Source: Dermacoccus abyssi
GTDB lineage: Bacteria; Actinomycetota; Actinomycetes; Actinomycetales; Dermatophilaceae
NCBI RefSeq assembly: GCF_034541975.1
Contig: NZ_JAVYJM010000001.1
Length of the DNA: 64,000 bases
Direction: 5' to 3' (one strand)
Shown here: in pieces, positions 52,970 through 62,211 of the stretch
How positions within the stretch are numbered: position 1 is the first letter of the stretch
How the letters are laid out: the number at the start of each line of letters is the position of its first letter
Translations under genes and position numbers: made by a program
Notes under the pieces: generated by a model
The model's database searches: none
What the model was told of the DNA's origin: nothing
What the model saw: the letters and a program-made list of their open reading frames with translations, nothing else

Positions 52970-53703
52970 CCACCGAACGTCGGCGCACGCCGCTCGGCGA
53001 CTCGCTGCGCCAGCATGCCGGTGAGATGCCTCCCGTCTCGCACGAAGGCGTCGACGCGGACGTCGTGCGCGTGGCCAAGCCGCTGCTGCGCGGGTGGTTC
53101 CACCTCGTCCTCGCGCCGATCTGCCTCGTGGGGTGTCTCGCGCTCGCGATCCTCGCGCCGACGACGGCCGGGCGCGTAGGCGCCCTCGTCCTCGGAGCGA
53201 CGGGAACACAGCTGTTCGCCACGTCGGCGCTCTACCACCGCAGGTACTGGAGCCCGCGCGCCGACGCGGTCCTGCGTCGCATCGACCACTCGAACATCTA
53301 CCTCATCATCGCGGGCACGTACACGCCGTTCGCTCTCGTCCTGTTGCGCGGCAACCAGAGGTTGTCGCTCCTGCTCATCGTGTGGATCGGTGCCGTTGCC
53401 GGCGTCCTGTTCCGAACGTTCTGGGTCGGCGCGCCGCGCTGGCTCTACACCCCGATCTACGTCGCCCTCGGCTGGGTCGCCGTCTTCTACGCCGCCCCGC
53501 TGCACGCCGCGGGCGGCACCGCCGTCATGACGCTCATCGCCGTGGGAGGCATCCTCTACACCATCGGCGCCGTCGTCTACGGGTTCAAGAAGCCCGACCC
53601 GTGGCCCACGGTGTTCGGCTTCCACGAGATCTTCCACGCGTGCACGGTGGCCGCGTTCGTCGTCCACTTCGTCGCGGCGTGCCTCGTCGTGTTGCGGGCC
53701 TGA
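52966..53703 (+). CDS. Hemolysin III/TrhA (PAQR) family membrane protein
   Basis: 245 aa, seven predicted membrane helices. Conserved polar sites include ALYHRRYWS, RRIDHSNIYLIIAGTYTP and the histidines of FHEIFHACTVAAFVVHF. PAQR family members coordinate zinc with these histidines. Despite the name, TrhA proteins have been linked to membrane homeostasis rather than lysis. Coupling to the PucR-type gene and proximity to a desaturase support a lipid-related role here. Confidence 0.88.
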   Translation: MTTERRRTPLGDSLRQHAGEMPPVSHEGVDADVVRVAKPLLRGWFHLVLAPICLVGCLALAILAPTTAGRVGALVLGATGTQLFATSALYHRRYWSPRADAVLRRIDHSNIYLIIAGTYTPFALVLLRGNQRLSLLLIVWIGAVAGVLFRTFWVGAPRWLYTPIYVALGWVAVFYAAPLHAAGGTAVMTLIAVGGILYTIGAVVYGFKKPDPWPTVFGFHEIFHACTVAAFVVHFVAACLVVLRA

Positions 53704-53811
53704 CGAGGCCGGGGTCAGATCGGTTTGTCGTGGCACGAATGTCAACCATGTCGTCGTTCTGCTCGTTAGCGTGACGACTCTCACTCCCAGGCTCACCCTG
53801 GAGGTCCACTC

Positions 53812-54491
53812 ATGCCGATCGAACGTACATCTGACCTCGCGCCTCCTGCTCAACTCGAGCTGGGCTGGCGCCTCGCGGCTGCCTGCTCAGCCGCTGCGTT
53901 CGGACCGGACGAGCCAACGCGCGCCGAACGGCACGGGTGGTTCTACGACGACGGGGGCGGCACCTCGGCCCGCATGATCCTCGTCGACGGTGGTCGAGCC
54001 GTGCTTCTCGGGTGGGATCGCGACTTCACGCGCACGACCGACGAGGGCATTGACGTCCTCGAGACGGCCCCGGTTGGGTGCGTCGCGCCGCGAGCGTGGC
54101 TGCGTTCCCGCAGCCCGGGGTCGGATTCGTTGCCTGGTTCGAGGGCGGCCGGTGGCGCGCGCACGAGCACGCTGCCGAGCACGGCATGGCGGGTTGGGCG
54201 GGGAACACCGCGTTCGGCACGACGCAGGGACGCCGTGAACTCATCGATGACTTCCTCGACAGTGCCGCAATGGACCATCTTGAGGATGACGACCCCCGTG
54301 AGGAAGCGCGGGCGGACGACGCGACGATTGCCCGCGTCCTCGATGAGGGTTACCTCCCCAGCCGCGAGGCGCTGCTCGCCATGATGGTGTTCGAGGAATG
54401 CGACCTCGACGCGGCGGCCGCGGCGATTCGCGCGTTCGGCGATGTCACGCCCGTGTCACTCGACGAGGAGGCGCCCACCTCACAGGACTGA
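53812..54491 (+). pseudogene. Hypothetical protein gene split by a frameshift
   Basis: A gene with strong ribosome site (GGAGGT, 7 nt before ATG 53812) reads PIERTSDLAPPAQLELGW through GIDVLETAP. It then loses sense and runs on to a stop near 54384 in a low-quality frame. From about 54070 another frame carries on naturally (WVRRAASVAAFPQPGVGFVA, HGMAGWAGNTAFG, DDFLDSAAMDHLED) to a stop at 54491. Joining the two by one base restores a protein of about 226 residues. The break falls at CCCCGGTTGGG (54067-54077), so it is a one-base indel, a sequencing error, or less likely a programmed shift. Family not recognised. Confidence 0.7.
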
Positions 54492-54541
54492 GCGTCTCGC
54501 CACCTCGGTGGTGACCGGGCCGCCATCAGCGGCACCTCGCG

Positions 54542-55210
54542 TCACCCCCATGCCCCGGCCGACGAGGGCTCCTTCTCGTCCTGCGACCTCTCCGAGCGCT
54601 TTTCGGCGTGGTGGCGGCGCCATTCGAGCAGCCCGGCCAGAACGATCGCGATGCCCATGCCGGTGGCGATGCCCGCGATCGGGTTGTCCTCGAACGCGTG
54701 CCCGCCGATGTAGCCGATGACGGTGCCGTGCACGGCCCACACGAGCGTCGCGAGAAGGTCGTACGGCGTGAACGAGCGCAGGGGGTAACCGGTCGCGCCG
54801 AGCGAGAGCGTCGCGACGCAGCGGCCACCGGGGATGAAGCGCACGACGAGCAGCGCCCACGAACCGCGTTGGTGGAGCACGCCCCTCACGCGTTCGACGG
54901 TGCGTCGGCGTTTCGGCTTCTTCTCGAGCCACGACGTGCCGAGCAGGTGCCCGAGCCCGTAGGACAGGTGATCACCGAGGCACGCACCGAGTGCGGAGAC
55001 GAGAACGACGAGGACGACGTTGGGCCCGTGCGGATCCGACGCGGCGTACACCCCGGCAAGGATGAGTGGCGCCTCGCTGGGGAAGACCGGAACGAGCGCG
55101 TCAACGGCGCACAGACCGAACAGTGCCGCATACACCCACCACGAGGTCATGAGGTGCTCGAGCGGCCCCAGGATCGCGTCGGTCATTGCCCGAACGTAGG
55201 AGGTCGACAT
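54542..55210 (-). CDS. DedA-family membrane protein
   Basis: 222 aa from ATG 55210 (AGGTG 8 nt upstream); ATG 55186 is possible but lacks a ribosome site. DedA/SNARE-associated features are FPSEAPLILAGVYA, GACLGDHLSYGLGHLLG and the conserved VVRFIPGGRCVATLSLGATG. Recent work links DedA proteins to undecaprenyl-phosphate or phospholipid flipping. The C-terminus is a charged cytoplasmic tail. Confidence 0.9.
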   Translation of the reverse strand: MSTSYVRAMTDAILGPLEHLMTSWWVYAALFGLCAVDALVPVFPSEAPLILAGVYAASDPHGPNVVLVVLVSALGACLGDHLSYGLGHLLGTSWLEKKPKRRRTVERVRGVLHQRGSWALLVVRFIPGGRCVATLSLGATGYPLRSFTPYDLLATLVWAVHGTVIGYIGGHAFEDNPIAGIATGMGIAIVLAGLLEWRRHHAEKRSERSQDEKEPSSAGAWG

Positions 55211-55302
55211 GACGGGCACCTGACCCGCGGGTGAACGGTGGCACCTCACCCGGCGACGGCCCGCCGCGGGCCACGCCTCAAGGTGGACAGGGCCAGCGAG
55301 TC

Positions 55303-55770
55303 CTAGCGCGCGGAGCCCGCCTCGACGATGTCCTTGATCCGCGCGAGCGTCGCGCCGATGCCCTCGCGCGCGGCAAGGCGACGTTTCTCGGCTTGGGCCC
55401 GGGCGTCGTCACCGAAACGTTCGGCGAACGTGCGCTCGCTCTGTTCGGTGAACGTCGTCGAGTGCGTGAGGCGCGTGCCATCACCCTCGCGCTCCATGCG
55501 GTAGCTCCAGCGCACCTCGGCGGGCACGACGTCCCAGGCGAACTCGACGCCGGGCTCGGCCACCGCGACCTGCGAGGTCGTCGTCCACTCGCGCTCGGGC
55601 GTTTCGTTGTGGCCGGTGAAGCGTGCGCCGACGCCGCGGGCGTCGTTCTCCCATTCGACACGGCGGCACTGCTCGCTCCACTCACCGGTGCGTGTGACGT
55701 CGCTGATGACGGCGTACACCGCCTCGGGCGTGGCGTCGATGCGGATGTCATCGGAGAGTTCGTACGTCAT
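55303..55770 (-). CDS. SRPBCC (polyketide cyclase-like) protein
   Basis: 155 aa. The START/Bet v1-type fold is suggested by IRIDATPEAVYAVISDVTRTGEWS, GARFTGHNETPEREW and WSYRMEREGDGTRLTHS, followed by a long C-terminal helix. It would bind a hydrophobic ligand; identity is unknown. It lies 43 bp downstream of dapB. Confidence 0.82.
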   Translation of the reverse strand: MTYELSDDIRIDATPEAVYAVISDVTRTGEWSEQCRRVEWENDARGVGARFTGHNETPEREWTTTSQVAVAEPGVEFAWDVVPAEVRWSYRMEREGDGTRLTHSTTFTEQSERTFAERFGDDARAQAEKRRLAAREGIGATLARIKDIVEAGSAR

Positions 55771-55813
55771 GGGACGAGCCTAGGGTGCCGGTGCGGGTTC
55801 CAGGCAGGTCGGG

Positions 55814-56560
55814 TCAGAGGCCGAGGAAGTTCTCCAGGCCCACGGTGAGGCCGGGCGTCGTCACCACGTTGCGAACGCCGGTGAGCACGCCGGGCATGAA
55901 GCTGACGCGCTCGAAGCTGTCGTGACGGATCGTGAGGGCCTCACCCTCCGCGCCGAACTGCACCTCCTGGTGCGCGACGCGCCCCCGCATGCGGATGGCG
56001 TGCACCGGGATGCCGTCGACTCGGGCTCCGCGCGCGCCGTCCGGGTCGTGTTCCGTGGCGTCCGGAACGTCGCCGAGACCGGCCTCGCGGCGGCCCTCGG
56101 CGATGGCGCGCGCGGTGTGCGCGGCCGTGCCGGAGGGCGCGTCGACCTTGTTCGGGTGGTGGATCTCCACGACCTCGACCGATTCGTAGAAGGCCGCGGC
56201 CTCGCGCGCGAACTTCATCATGAGCAGGGCCCCGATGGAGAAGTTCGGCGCGATGAGCACACCGACGCCGTCGGCTGCGTCGACCTGCGAGCGCAGCGTC
56301 GCGAGCTTCTCCTCGGTCCACCCCGTCGTACCAACGACAGCCGAAACGCCCCGAGAGACACAGTGGGCGAGGTTGCCGGGCGACGCGTCGGGCACGGTCA
56401 ACTCGATCGCGACGTCGGCGCCCCCCAGGTCGCCGAGGTCGTCGCCGACGTCGAAGCGACCGACGAGTTCCATGTCCGGGGCCGCCTCGACCGCCTTCGC
56501 GGCCTCGCTGCCCATGCGCCCACCGGCGCCGATCACTGCAACCTTGATCGTCTCGCTCAT
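55814..56560 (-). CDS. dapB: 4-hydroxy-tetrahydrodipicolinate reductase
   Basis: 248 aa from ATG 56560; longer upstream frame is not conserved. The NAD(P) motif VAVIGAGGRMG, the substrate motif VEIHHPNKVDAPSGTA and IAPNFSIGALL are all present. It follows DapA in lysine and diaminopimelate synthesis. It sits 10 bp downstream of the PhoD-like gene, so these are probably cotranscribed. Confidence 0.95.
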   Translation of the reverse strand: MSETIKVAVIGAGGRMGSEAAKAVEAAPDMELVGRFDVGDDLGDLGGADVAIELTVPDASPGNLAHCVSRGVSAVVGTTGWTEEKLATLRSQVDAADGVGVLIAPNFSIGALLMMKFAREAAAFYESVEVVEIHHPNKVDAPSGTAAHTARAIAEGRREAGLGDVPDATEHDPDGARGARVDGIPVHAIRMRGRVAHQEVQFGAEGEALTIRHDSFERVSFMPGVLTGVRNVVTTPGLTVGLENFLGL

Positions 56561-56570
56561 GGGCCCGAGC

Positions 56571-58355
56571 CTAACGACGCAGCTTCTTGACCTGCTCGAC
56601 GATCCGCATGCCGAGTGGCTGCCACGTCCGAAGCCGGCCGCGATCGCCCTTGCTGTCCATCCGGTTGCTGTCACCATCCGAGTCGACACGGATGTCCGAG
56701 ACGAGCCGCAGACGCGGGTGCTCGAGGTCGCCGTCGACGATCTCACCCGCCTCCCAACGGAAGTCGAGGCCCTTCTCGGTGACCTCCACCGTGGCGAGGT
56801 TGTTGTCGAACCACGGCCCGTGCGTCGTACGCCAGGTGAAGTGCGGCGTGCGCACGGCCTTCGTCCGCTCGACGACCTCACGCAGCGGCCACGCGAGTCC
56901 GCGACCGATGATCGACTGCCCCGCGCGCACGTGCCGCGGCAGCGGGTTTCGGATCGGCGAGCACACGGCCTGGAAGATGCGCGACTTGGTGCCCTCGGCG
57001 TCTTGCACCTCCGAGAGGAAGGAGTTGTGGATGTCGCCCGAGAGGAACGTCACCGTGCGCGGGGCCTCGCCGCGCTCGCCGCGCGCGACGTCGAGCACCA
57101 TGTCGGAGACCTTGAAGAACGTGTCGCTGAAAGCGGCCCAGTGCTCGAGGTCGATCGTCTGACGCATCTTCTCGCCGAGGCTCGCCATGGTCTTGCCCCA
57201 CGCGCCGTCGCACGCGGCCTCGTCGAGCGCCTCGAGCATGTGGATGCCCTCGGGCATGAAGAACGGCAGCGACGTACCGATGAACAGGTGCTCCACGTCC
57301 CCGCGCAGTTCACCGTCGAGCCAGTCGAGCTCCTCGGCGTCCAGCATCGCGCGGTGGCCGGGGCGCAGATCGCGCGCGGCGCGCGAGTCGAGGACGATGA
57401 GCTTGCTCTCGCCGAGATCGCGCGTGTACGAGAAGCGGTACGACTGAGCGTCCCGGTCGACCTTCTCCGCGAAGGCCTCGATCATGTCGGTGATGTCGAG
57501 CTCGTCGCTGCCGGTGTGCGCGGTGATCTTCTGCCAGACCTCGTCCTCGGCGAGCGCCTCGGGCGAGAGGTTGCCGCAGTGCTGGTAGACCCAGTACGAC
57601 GAGAGCGCGCCGACGATGCGACCGTGCCACCACGAGGTCCTGTTCATCTCCTCGTGCCACGCGAGCGAGGTGTTCCAGTCGTCGCGCACGTCGTGGTCGT
57701 CGAAGATCATCGCGCTCGGCATCGTCGAGAGCATCCAGCGCACCGCCGGCTCGCTGTAGGCGAGGCGGTAGAGGTGGGCGTACTCGACGTAGTCCTTGAG
57801 TTCCTCGCCGGGCTCGCTGTCGAGGCCGCGCTTCTCCTCGATGAACTCCTGCATGGCCTCCGACGTGATGTCGGCGTACACCTGGTCACCGAGCAGGACG
57901 ACGAGGTCGGGCCACCGCTCGTCCCTGGGGTGACGCGCCATTTCGTGCGCGTAGGCGCGCAGCGAGTCGATGCCGTTGGTGCGGTTGTGCTTGGCGTCGT
58001 GCGGCACGCTCGTGCGGCAGCTGCCGAAGGCCATCTTCGTCGGACGATCGGCCTTGAGCATCTTGACGACCGGCGCGGGGAACGGCGAATCGGGCTGCGG
58101 CCACGCGTGTTCGCCGTTCAACTCGACCGTGTACTCGTACACCTGGCCGGGCTCGAGGCCGTCGAGCAGGACGAGGGCGTAGTGATGCCCGTGCGCCGCG
58201 AACGTGCGTGCGCTCCACGACTTCTCGCCGATGCGCACCGTGAGCTCGCCCGCGTCACGCGTCTGAGCCCAGAGCGTCGCCTCGCGCTCCCCCACATAGC
58301 GCACCATGGGGCCGAGCTGGATCGGCTCGTTCGTCCTGAGGTCGTTCGTCATCAT
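56571..58355 (-). CDS. PhoD-like metallophosphatase family protein
   Basis: 594 aa from ATG 58355, which overlaps the YihY stop (ATGA). A short N-terminal beta-sandwich (residues 1-100; TVRIGEKSWSARTFAAHG) precedes a PhoD-type metallophosphoesterase. Metal motifs are AFGSCRTSV, VVLLGDQVYAD, MIFDDHDVRDDW and FLSGDIHNSFLSEV. No signal peptide is present, unlike Bacillus PhoD, so it is probably cytoplasmic. Substrate may be a phosphodiester but is not known. Confidence 0.88.
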   Translation of the reverse strand: MMTNDLRTNEPIQLGPMVRYVGEREATLWAQTRDAGELTVRIGEKSWSARTFAAHGHHYALVLLDGLEPGQVYEYTVELNGEHAWPQPDSPFPAPVVKMLKADRPTKMAFGSCRTSVPHDAKHNRTNGIDSLRAYAHEMARHPRDERWPDLVVLLGDQVYADITSEAMQEFIEEKRGLDSEPGEELKDYVEYAHLYRLAYSEPAVRWMLSTMPSAMIFDDHDVRDDWNTSLAWHEEMNRTSWWHGRIVGALSSYWVYQHCGNLSPEALAEDEVWQKITAHTGSDELDITDMIEAFAEKVDRDAQSYRFSYTRDLGESKLIVLDSRAARDLRPGHRAMLDAEELDWLDGELRGDVEHLFIGTSLPFFMPEGIHMLEALDEAACDGAWGKTMASLGEKMRQTIDLEHWAAFSDTFFKVSDMVLDVARGERGEAPRTVTFLSGDIHNSFLSEVQDAEGTKSRIFQAVCSPIRNPLPRHVRAGQSIIGRGLAWPLREVVERTKAVRTPHFTWRTTHGPWFDNNLATVEVTEKGLDFRWEAGEIVDGDLEHPRLRLVSDIRVDSDGDSNRMDSKGDRGRLRTWQPLGMRIVEQVKKLRR

Positions 58356-59458
58356 TCGCTTCCGTCGACACTGCGGTTGTCTTCCACTTCGGCCGTGAGT
58401 CCCCACATCCCGGACGGCCGCGTCGGATGCCCACGCTTCAACCATTGCTCGTGGGCGTCCAATGCATCGTGCCACCGCAGGTCGAGGTCCGAGGGCTGAT
58501 CGGCAACACCGTCGTTGTTCTTGTCGAAGACGACGTCGATCGCTTGGTAGTTCTTGAAGCGCTGCATCGTGGACTGCAGGGTGTACGCCTGCTGGTCGGC
58601 CAGGGTGAGGTCGACGTCGTCCGTGAACTGCGTCATGAGCGAGCGTGGGTACAGGCGGCGGTGGAGCACGACGTTGACCTCGCACCCCACGACGAACGCG
58701 ACCGCCATGATGTAACAGGCGACGAGAATCGTCAGGATGCTGCCGTACGTGCCGTAGATGTCGCTCGAACGCGCGCCGAAGATCTTGGTGAAGGTACTGC
58801 CCGCCGCCATGAACAGCTGCCAGACGACCGTCACGAGCAGCGCGCCAGGAGCCAGACGACCCCACCCCTGCCCGCGAGCCGTCGTCATCTTCATGAGGAG
58901 CAGGAAGATGACGGTGCCGAACACGAGGTTGAGCGCGAGCATGAGCCAACCGGGCGCGTGCCACGTCTGAGGCAGCCACCCCAGGGACACGAGAGCGACG
59001 CCGAGGAAGAGCAGCACGGCAGCGCTGCGCACGCGCATGAGGATGGGGTTGGGGCGCGAGTTGCGCGGCACCGACCAACACGTGTTGCTCGTGTGCTGAA
59101 GCGCCTGAGCCACCCCGAGGCCACCGTAGAGGGCCACGATCGAACCGAGCACGATGCCGGAGACGCTGCCGCGCAACGCGCTCGGCGCGGCGTTGCTCAG
59201 CGTGTTGCCGAGCACGGGAATCTGGCCGAGCACCGAGTCGAGGATCTGCTTGTGCAGCCGCTCGTTGCCGTGAATGAAGAAGCCGAGTGCCGACTGCAGC
59301 AGCAGGATGAGCGGGAAGACCGAGAGGAAGCCGTAATAGGTGATGAGCGCCGCGAGATACGCGCCCTGGTCGTCGATGAACTTGTACACGACACCGATCG
59401 GGTACCCGAGCACGGGGTGACGGCGCTGAAACGCGTCCGCCCGGTCGACTGCTCTCAC
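58352..59458 (-). CDS. YihY/UPF0761 membrane protein with C-terminal Ca-loop-like motif
   Basis: 368 aa from GTG 59458, selected for GGGAGGA 7 nt upstream. Six membrane segments match the YihY/BrkB family (YLAALITYYGFLSVFPLILL, LGSIVALYGGLGVAQAL, GARSSDIYGTYGSILTILVA). The ~70-residue cytoplasmic tail contains DKNNDGVADQPSDL, resembling a calcium-binding DxNxDGxxD loop. That tail is not part of the core family. It is translationally coupled to the PhoD-like gene. Confidence 0.85.
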   Translation of the reverse strand: MRAVDRADAFQRRHPVLGYPIGVVYKFIDDQGAYLAALITYYGFLSVFPLILLLQSALGFFIHGNERLHKQILDSVLGQIPVLGNTLSNAAPSALRGSVSGIVLGSIVALYGGLGVAQALQHTSNTCWSVPRNSRPNPILMRVRSAAVLLFLGVALVSLGWLPQTWHAPGWLMLALNLVFGTVIFLLLMKMTTARGQGWGRLAPGALLVTVVWQLFMAAGSTFTKIFGARSSDIYGTYGSILTILVACYIMAVAFVVGCEVNVVLHRRLYPRSLMTQFTDDVDLTLADQQAYTLQSTMQRFKNYQAIDVVFDKNNDGVADQPSDLDLRWHDALDAHEQWLKRGHPTRPSGMWGLTAEVEDNRSVDGSE

Positions 59459-59537
59459 CCGCCCATCCTCCCACGAAGCCCGAATCCCGCCGGAACGTCG
59501 TGGCCGTGAAAGGGAACGTCTTCCACGCATGCGGAAA

Positions 59538-59569
59538 GCTCCGCCCCCGACGAACGTCGGGAGCGGAGC
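59538..59569 (-). terminator. pnp terminator
   Basis: The 14-bp arms (59538-59551 with 59556-59569) have one mismatch around GAAC. On the minus strand it is followed by TTTCCG. It lies 23 bp beyond the pnp stop. Confidence 0.85.
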
Positions 59570-59592
59570 CTTCATGCTCGAACCGGTGTGGC

Positions 59593-62043
59593 TCAGGCGT
59601 CCTCGGAGGTCGCCTTCGCCTCGTTGCCGTCGGAGCCTGCGTCGACGAGCTGGTCGGCGGCGGCGTTGCCCTCGCCCTGCTCGGCGCCACGGCCACGACC
59701 GCGACCGCCACGGCGACGCTGACGCGGCTTCTTGTCACCGGACTCGTCCTCGGAACCCGAGTGCGGGTCCATGTGACCGGCGGAGTCGGCGACCTCGGCA
59801 GCAGCCGCGGCCGTCGCGGCGTCCGTGTTCTCCGGCGTGTTCGCGGACTCGGCCTTGGCCTCCTCGACGACGGCGAGCGAAAGCTTGCCGCGCGGGTCGA
59901 CCTCCTTGAGCTCCACCTGGACCTTCTGGCCGATCTTCAGCACGTCCTCGACAGCGTCGATGCGCTTGCCGCCGACGAGCTTGCGCACCTCGGAGATGTG
60001 CAGCAGGCCGTCCTTGCCCGGAAGCAGCGAGACGAACGCACCGAAGGTCGTCGTCTTGACGACGGTGCCGAGGAAGCGCTCGCCGACCTCGGGCATCTGC
60101 GGGTTGGCGATCGCGTTGACCGCGGCGCGCGCAGCCTCGGCGCTCGGGCCGTCCGTGGCACCGATGTAGACCGTGCCGTCGTCCTCGATGGACAGGTCGG
60201 CGCCCGTGTCCTCCTGGATCTGGTTGATCATCTTGCCCTTCGGGCCGATGACCTCACCGATCTTGTCGACCGGGATCTTCACCGCGAGAACGCGCGGGGC
60301 GAACGGCGACATCTCGTCGGGAGCGTCGATCGCCTCGTTCATCACGTCGAGGATGTGCAGGCGAGCGTCGCGCGCCTGCGTCAGTGCACCGGCAAGAACC
60401 TGGGCCGGGATGCCGTCGAGCTTCGTGTCGAGCTGGATGGCCGTGACGAACTCACGGGTACCGGCAACCTTGAAGTCCATGTCGCCGAATGCGTCCTCGG
60501 CACCGAGGATGTCGGTGAGGGCCGCGTACTGCGTCTGACCGTCGATCTCGGCGGAGACGAGACCCATCGCGATACCGGCGACCGGGGCGCGCAGCGGCAC
60601 ACCGGCGTTGAGCAGCGACAGGGTCGAGGCGCAGACCGAACCCATGGACGTCGAACCGTTGGAGCCGAGAGCCTCGGAGACCTGACGGATGGCGTAGGGG
60701 AACTCCTCGCGCGTCGGCAGCACCGGCATGAGCGCACGCTCGGCCAGAGCACCGTGACCGATCTCGCGGCGCTTCGGCGAACCGACGCGGCCCGTCTCAC
60801 CCGTGGAGAACGGCGGGAAGTTGTAGTGGTGCATGTAGCGCTTGCGCGTCACCGGCGACAGGGAGTCGATCTGCTGCTCCATGCGCAGCATGTTGAGCGT
60901 CGTGACACCCATGATCTGGGTCTCGCCGCGCTCGAAGATCGCGGAACCGTGAACGCGCGGCAGCACCTCGACCTCGGCCGAGAGCGCACGGATGTCCGCC
61001 AGGCCACGGCCGTCGATGCGGACCTTCTCGCGCAGGATGCGCTCGCGCACGAGCTGCTTCTGCAGCGAACGGAACGCAGCGGAAACCTCGGACTCGCGGC
61101 CCTCGAACTCGCGGCCTTCGCCGGCGAGCTCGGCCTTGAGCGCGTCCTTGATCTCGTCGAGCTTGTCCTCGCGCTCGGCCTTGCCTGCGATCGTCATCGC
61201 AGCGGACGTCGGGTCCTTGGCCGACTTCTCGACCGCACCGTAGACATCGTCCTGGTAATCGAGGAACACCGGGAAGTCCTGGACCTCCTTGGCGGCCTGC
61301 TGCGCGAGCTCGACCTGCGCCTCACAGAGCACGCGGATGAACTTCTTCGCGGCCTCGAGGCCCTCGGCGACGACCTCTTCGGTCGGGGCCTGGGTGCCTT
61401 CGGCCACCAGGTTCCACGTCGACTCGGTGGACTCGGCCTCGACCATCATGATGGCGACGTCGTCACCGACGAGACGGCCGGCGACGACCATGTCGAACGC
61501 CGAGCGCTCGATGTCGGAGAAGTTCGGGAAGGCGACCCACTGGCCGTCGATGAGGGAGACGCGCACGCCACCGATCGGGCCGGTGAACGGCAGACCGGAG
61601 ATCTGCGTGGAGGCCGACGCGCCGTTGATGGCGAGAACGTCGTACTGCACGTCCGGGTTCTGCGCGAGCACCGTGATGACGACCTGGACCTCGTTGCGCA
61701 GGCCCTTCTTGAAGGCCGGGCGCAGCGGGCGGTCGATGAGGCGGCAGGTGAGGATCGCGTCCGTGGAGGGACGACCCTCACGACGGAAGAACGAGCCGGG
61801 GATCTTGCCGGCCGCGTAGCTGCGCTCCTCGACGTCCACCGTGAGGGGGAAGAAGTCGAAGTGCTCCTTGGGCTGCTTGCTGGCGGTGGTGGTGCTCAGC
61901 AGGCAGGTGTCGTCGTCCAGGTAGGCGAGGACTGCGCCGTTGGCCTGCTTCGCGAGACGTCCCGTCTCGAAGCGAACCGTGCGGGTGCCGAACGAGCCAT
62001 TGTCGATGACGGCTTCGGCGAACTGGATCTCGGGACCCTCCAT
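59593..62043 (-). CDS. pnp: Polyribonucleotide nucleotidyltransferase (PNPase)
   Basis: 816 aa from ATG 62043, with GGAGGG 6 nt upstream. Two RNase PH domains are present (FFRREGRPSTDAILTCRLIDR; later FERGETQIMGVTTLN and FPYAIRQVSEALGSNGS), each read in parts. The KH domain has KIGEVIGPKGKMI and the S1 domain has TTTFGAFVSLLPGKDGLLHI. The last ~85 residues are Ala/Glu- then Arg/Gly-rich (RQRRRGGRGRGRG), as in actinobacterial PNPases. It degrades RNA 3'-to-5' phosphorolytically. rpsO precedes it, the classic rpsO-pnp pair. Confidence 0.96.
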   Translation of the reverse strand: MEGPEIQFAEAVIDNGSFGTRTVRFETGRLAKQANGAVLAYLDDDTCLLSTTTASKQPKEHFDFFPLTVDVEERSYAAGKIPGSFFRREGRPSTDAILTCRLIDRPLRPAFKKGLRNEVQVVITVLAQNPDVQYDVLAINGASASTQISGLPFTGPIGGVRVSLIDGQWVAFPNFSDIERSAFDMVVAGRLVGDDVAIMMVEAESTESTWNLVAEGTQAPTEEVVAEGLEAAKKFIRVLCEAQVELAQQAAKEVQDFPVFLDYQDDVYGAVEKSAKDPTSAAMTIAGKAEREDKLDEIKDALKAELAGEGREFEGRESEVSAAFRSLQKQLVRERILREKVRIDGRGLADIRALSAEVEVLPRVHGSAIFERGETQIMGVTTLNMLRMEQQIDSLSPVTRKRYMHHYNFPPFSTGETGRVGSPKRREIGHGALAERALMPVLPTREEFPYAIRQVSEALGSNGSTSMGSVCASTLSLLNAGVPLRAPVAGIAMGLVSAEIDGQTQYAALTDILGAEDAFGDMDFKVAGTREFVTAIQLDTKLDGIPAQVLAGALTQARDARLHILDVMNEAIDAPDEMSPFAPRVLAVKIPVDKIGEVIGPKGKMINQIQEDTGADLSIEDDGTVYIGATDGPSAEAARAAVNAIANPQMPEVGERFLGTVVKTTTFGAFVSLLPGKDGLLHISEVRKLVGGKRIDAVEDVLKIGQKVQVELKEVDPRGKLSLAVVEEAKAESANTPENTDAATAAAAAEVADSAGHMDPHSGSEDESGDKKPRQRRRGGRGRGRGAEQGEGNAAADQLVDAGSDGNEAKATSEDA

Positions 62044-62152
62044 TTGGGCCCTCCTTCTTGTTTCATCTACGTCTCGGATGCGCACATCGTCGTTGTGTGC
62101 GACCCGTTTCTTGCTGCCGAGCGGCCTGTCCGGGCCCCTCGAAACACCGAAA

Positions 62153-62180
62153 GGCGGCCACTCGTAGACGAGTGACCGCC
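62153..62180 (-). terminator. Hairpin between rpsO and pnp
   Basis: GGCGGCCACTCGT (62153-62165) pairs with ACGAGTGACCGCC (62168-62180) with one mismatch. On the minus strand TTTCGG follows. As in other bacteria it may partly terminate rpsO mRNA or be a processing site controlling pnp. Confidence 0.75.
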
Positions 62181-62211
62181 GTCCGGCGTCAAATCATGGT
62201 GATCAATGCGA

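Noticed and set aside
59500..62175. 891-codon open frame antisense to pnp
   Set aside because: Shadow frame of PNPase; composition dominated by Arg, Gly, Leu and Asp without motifs.
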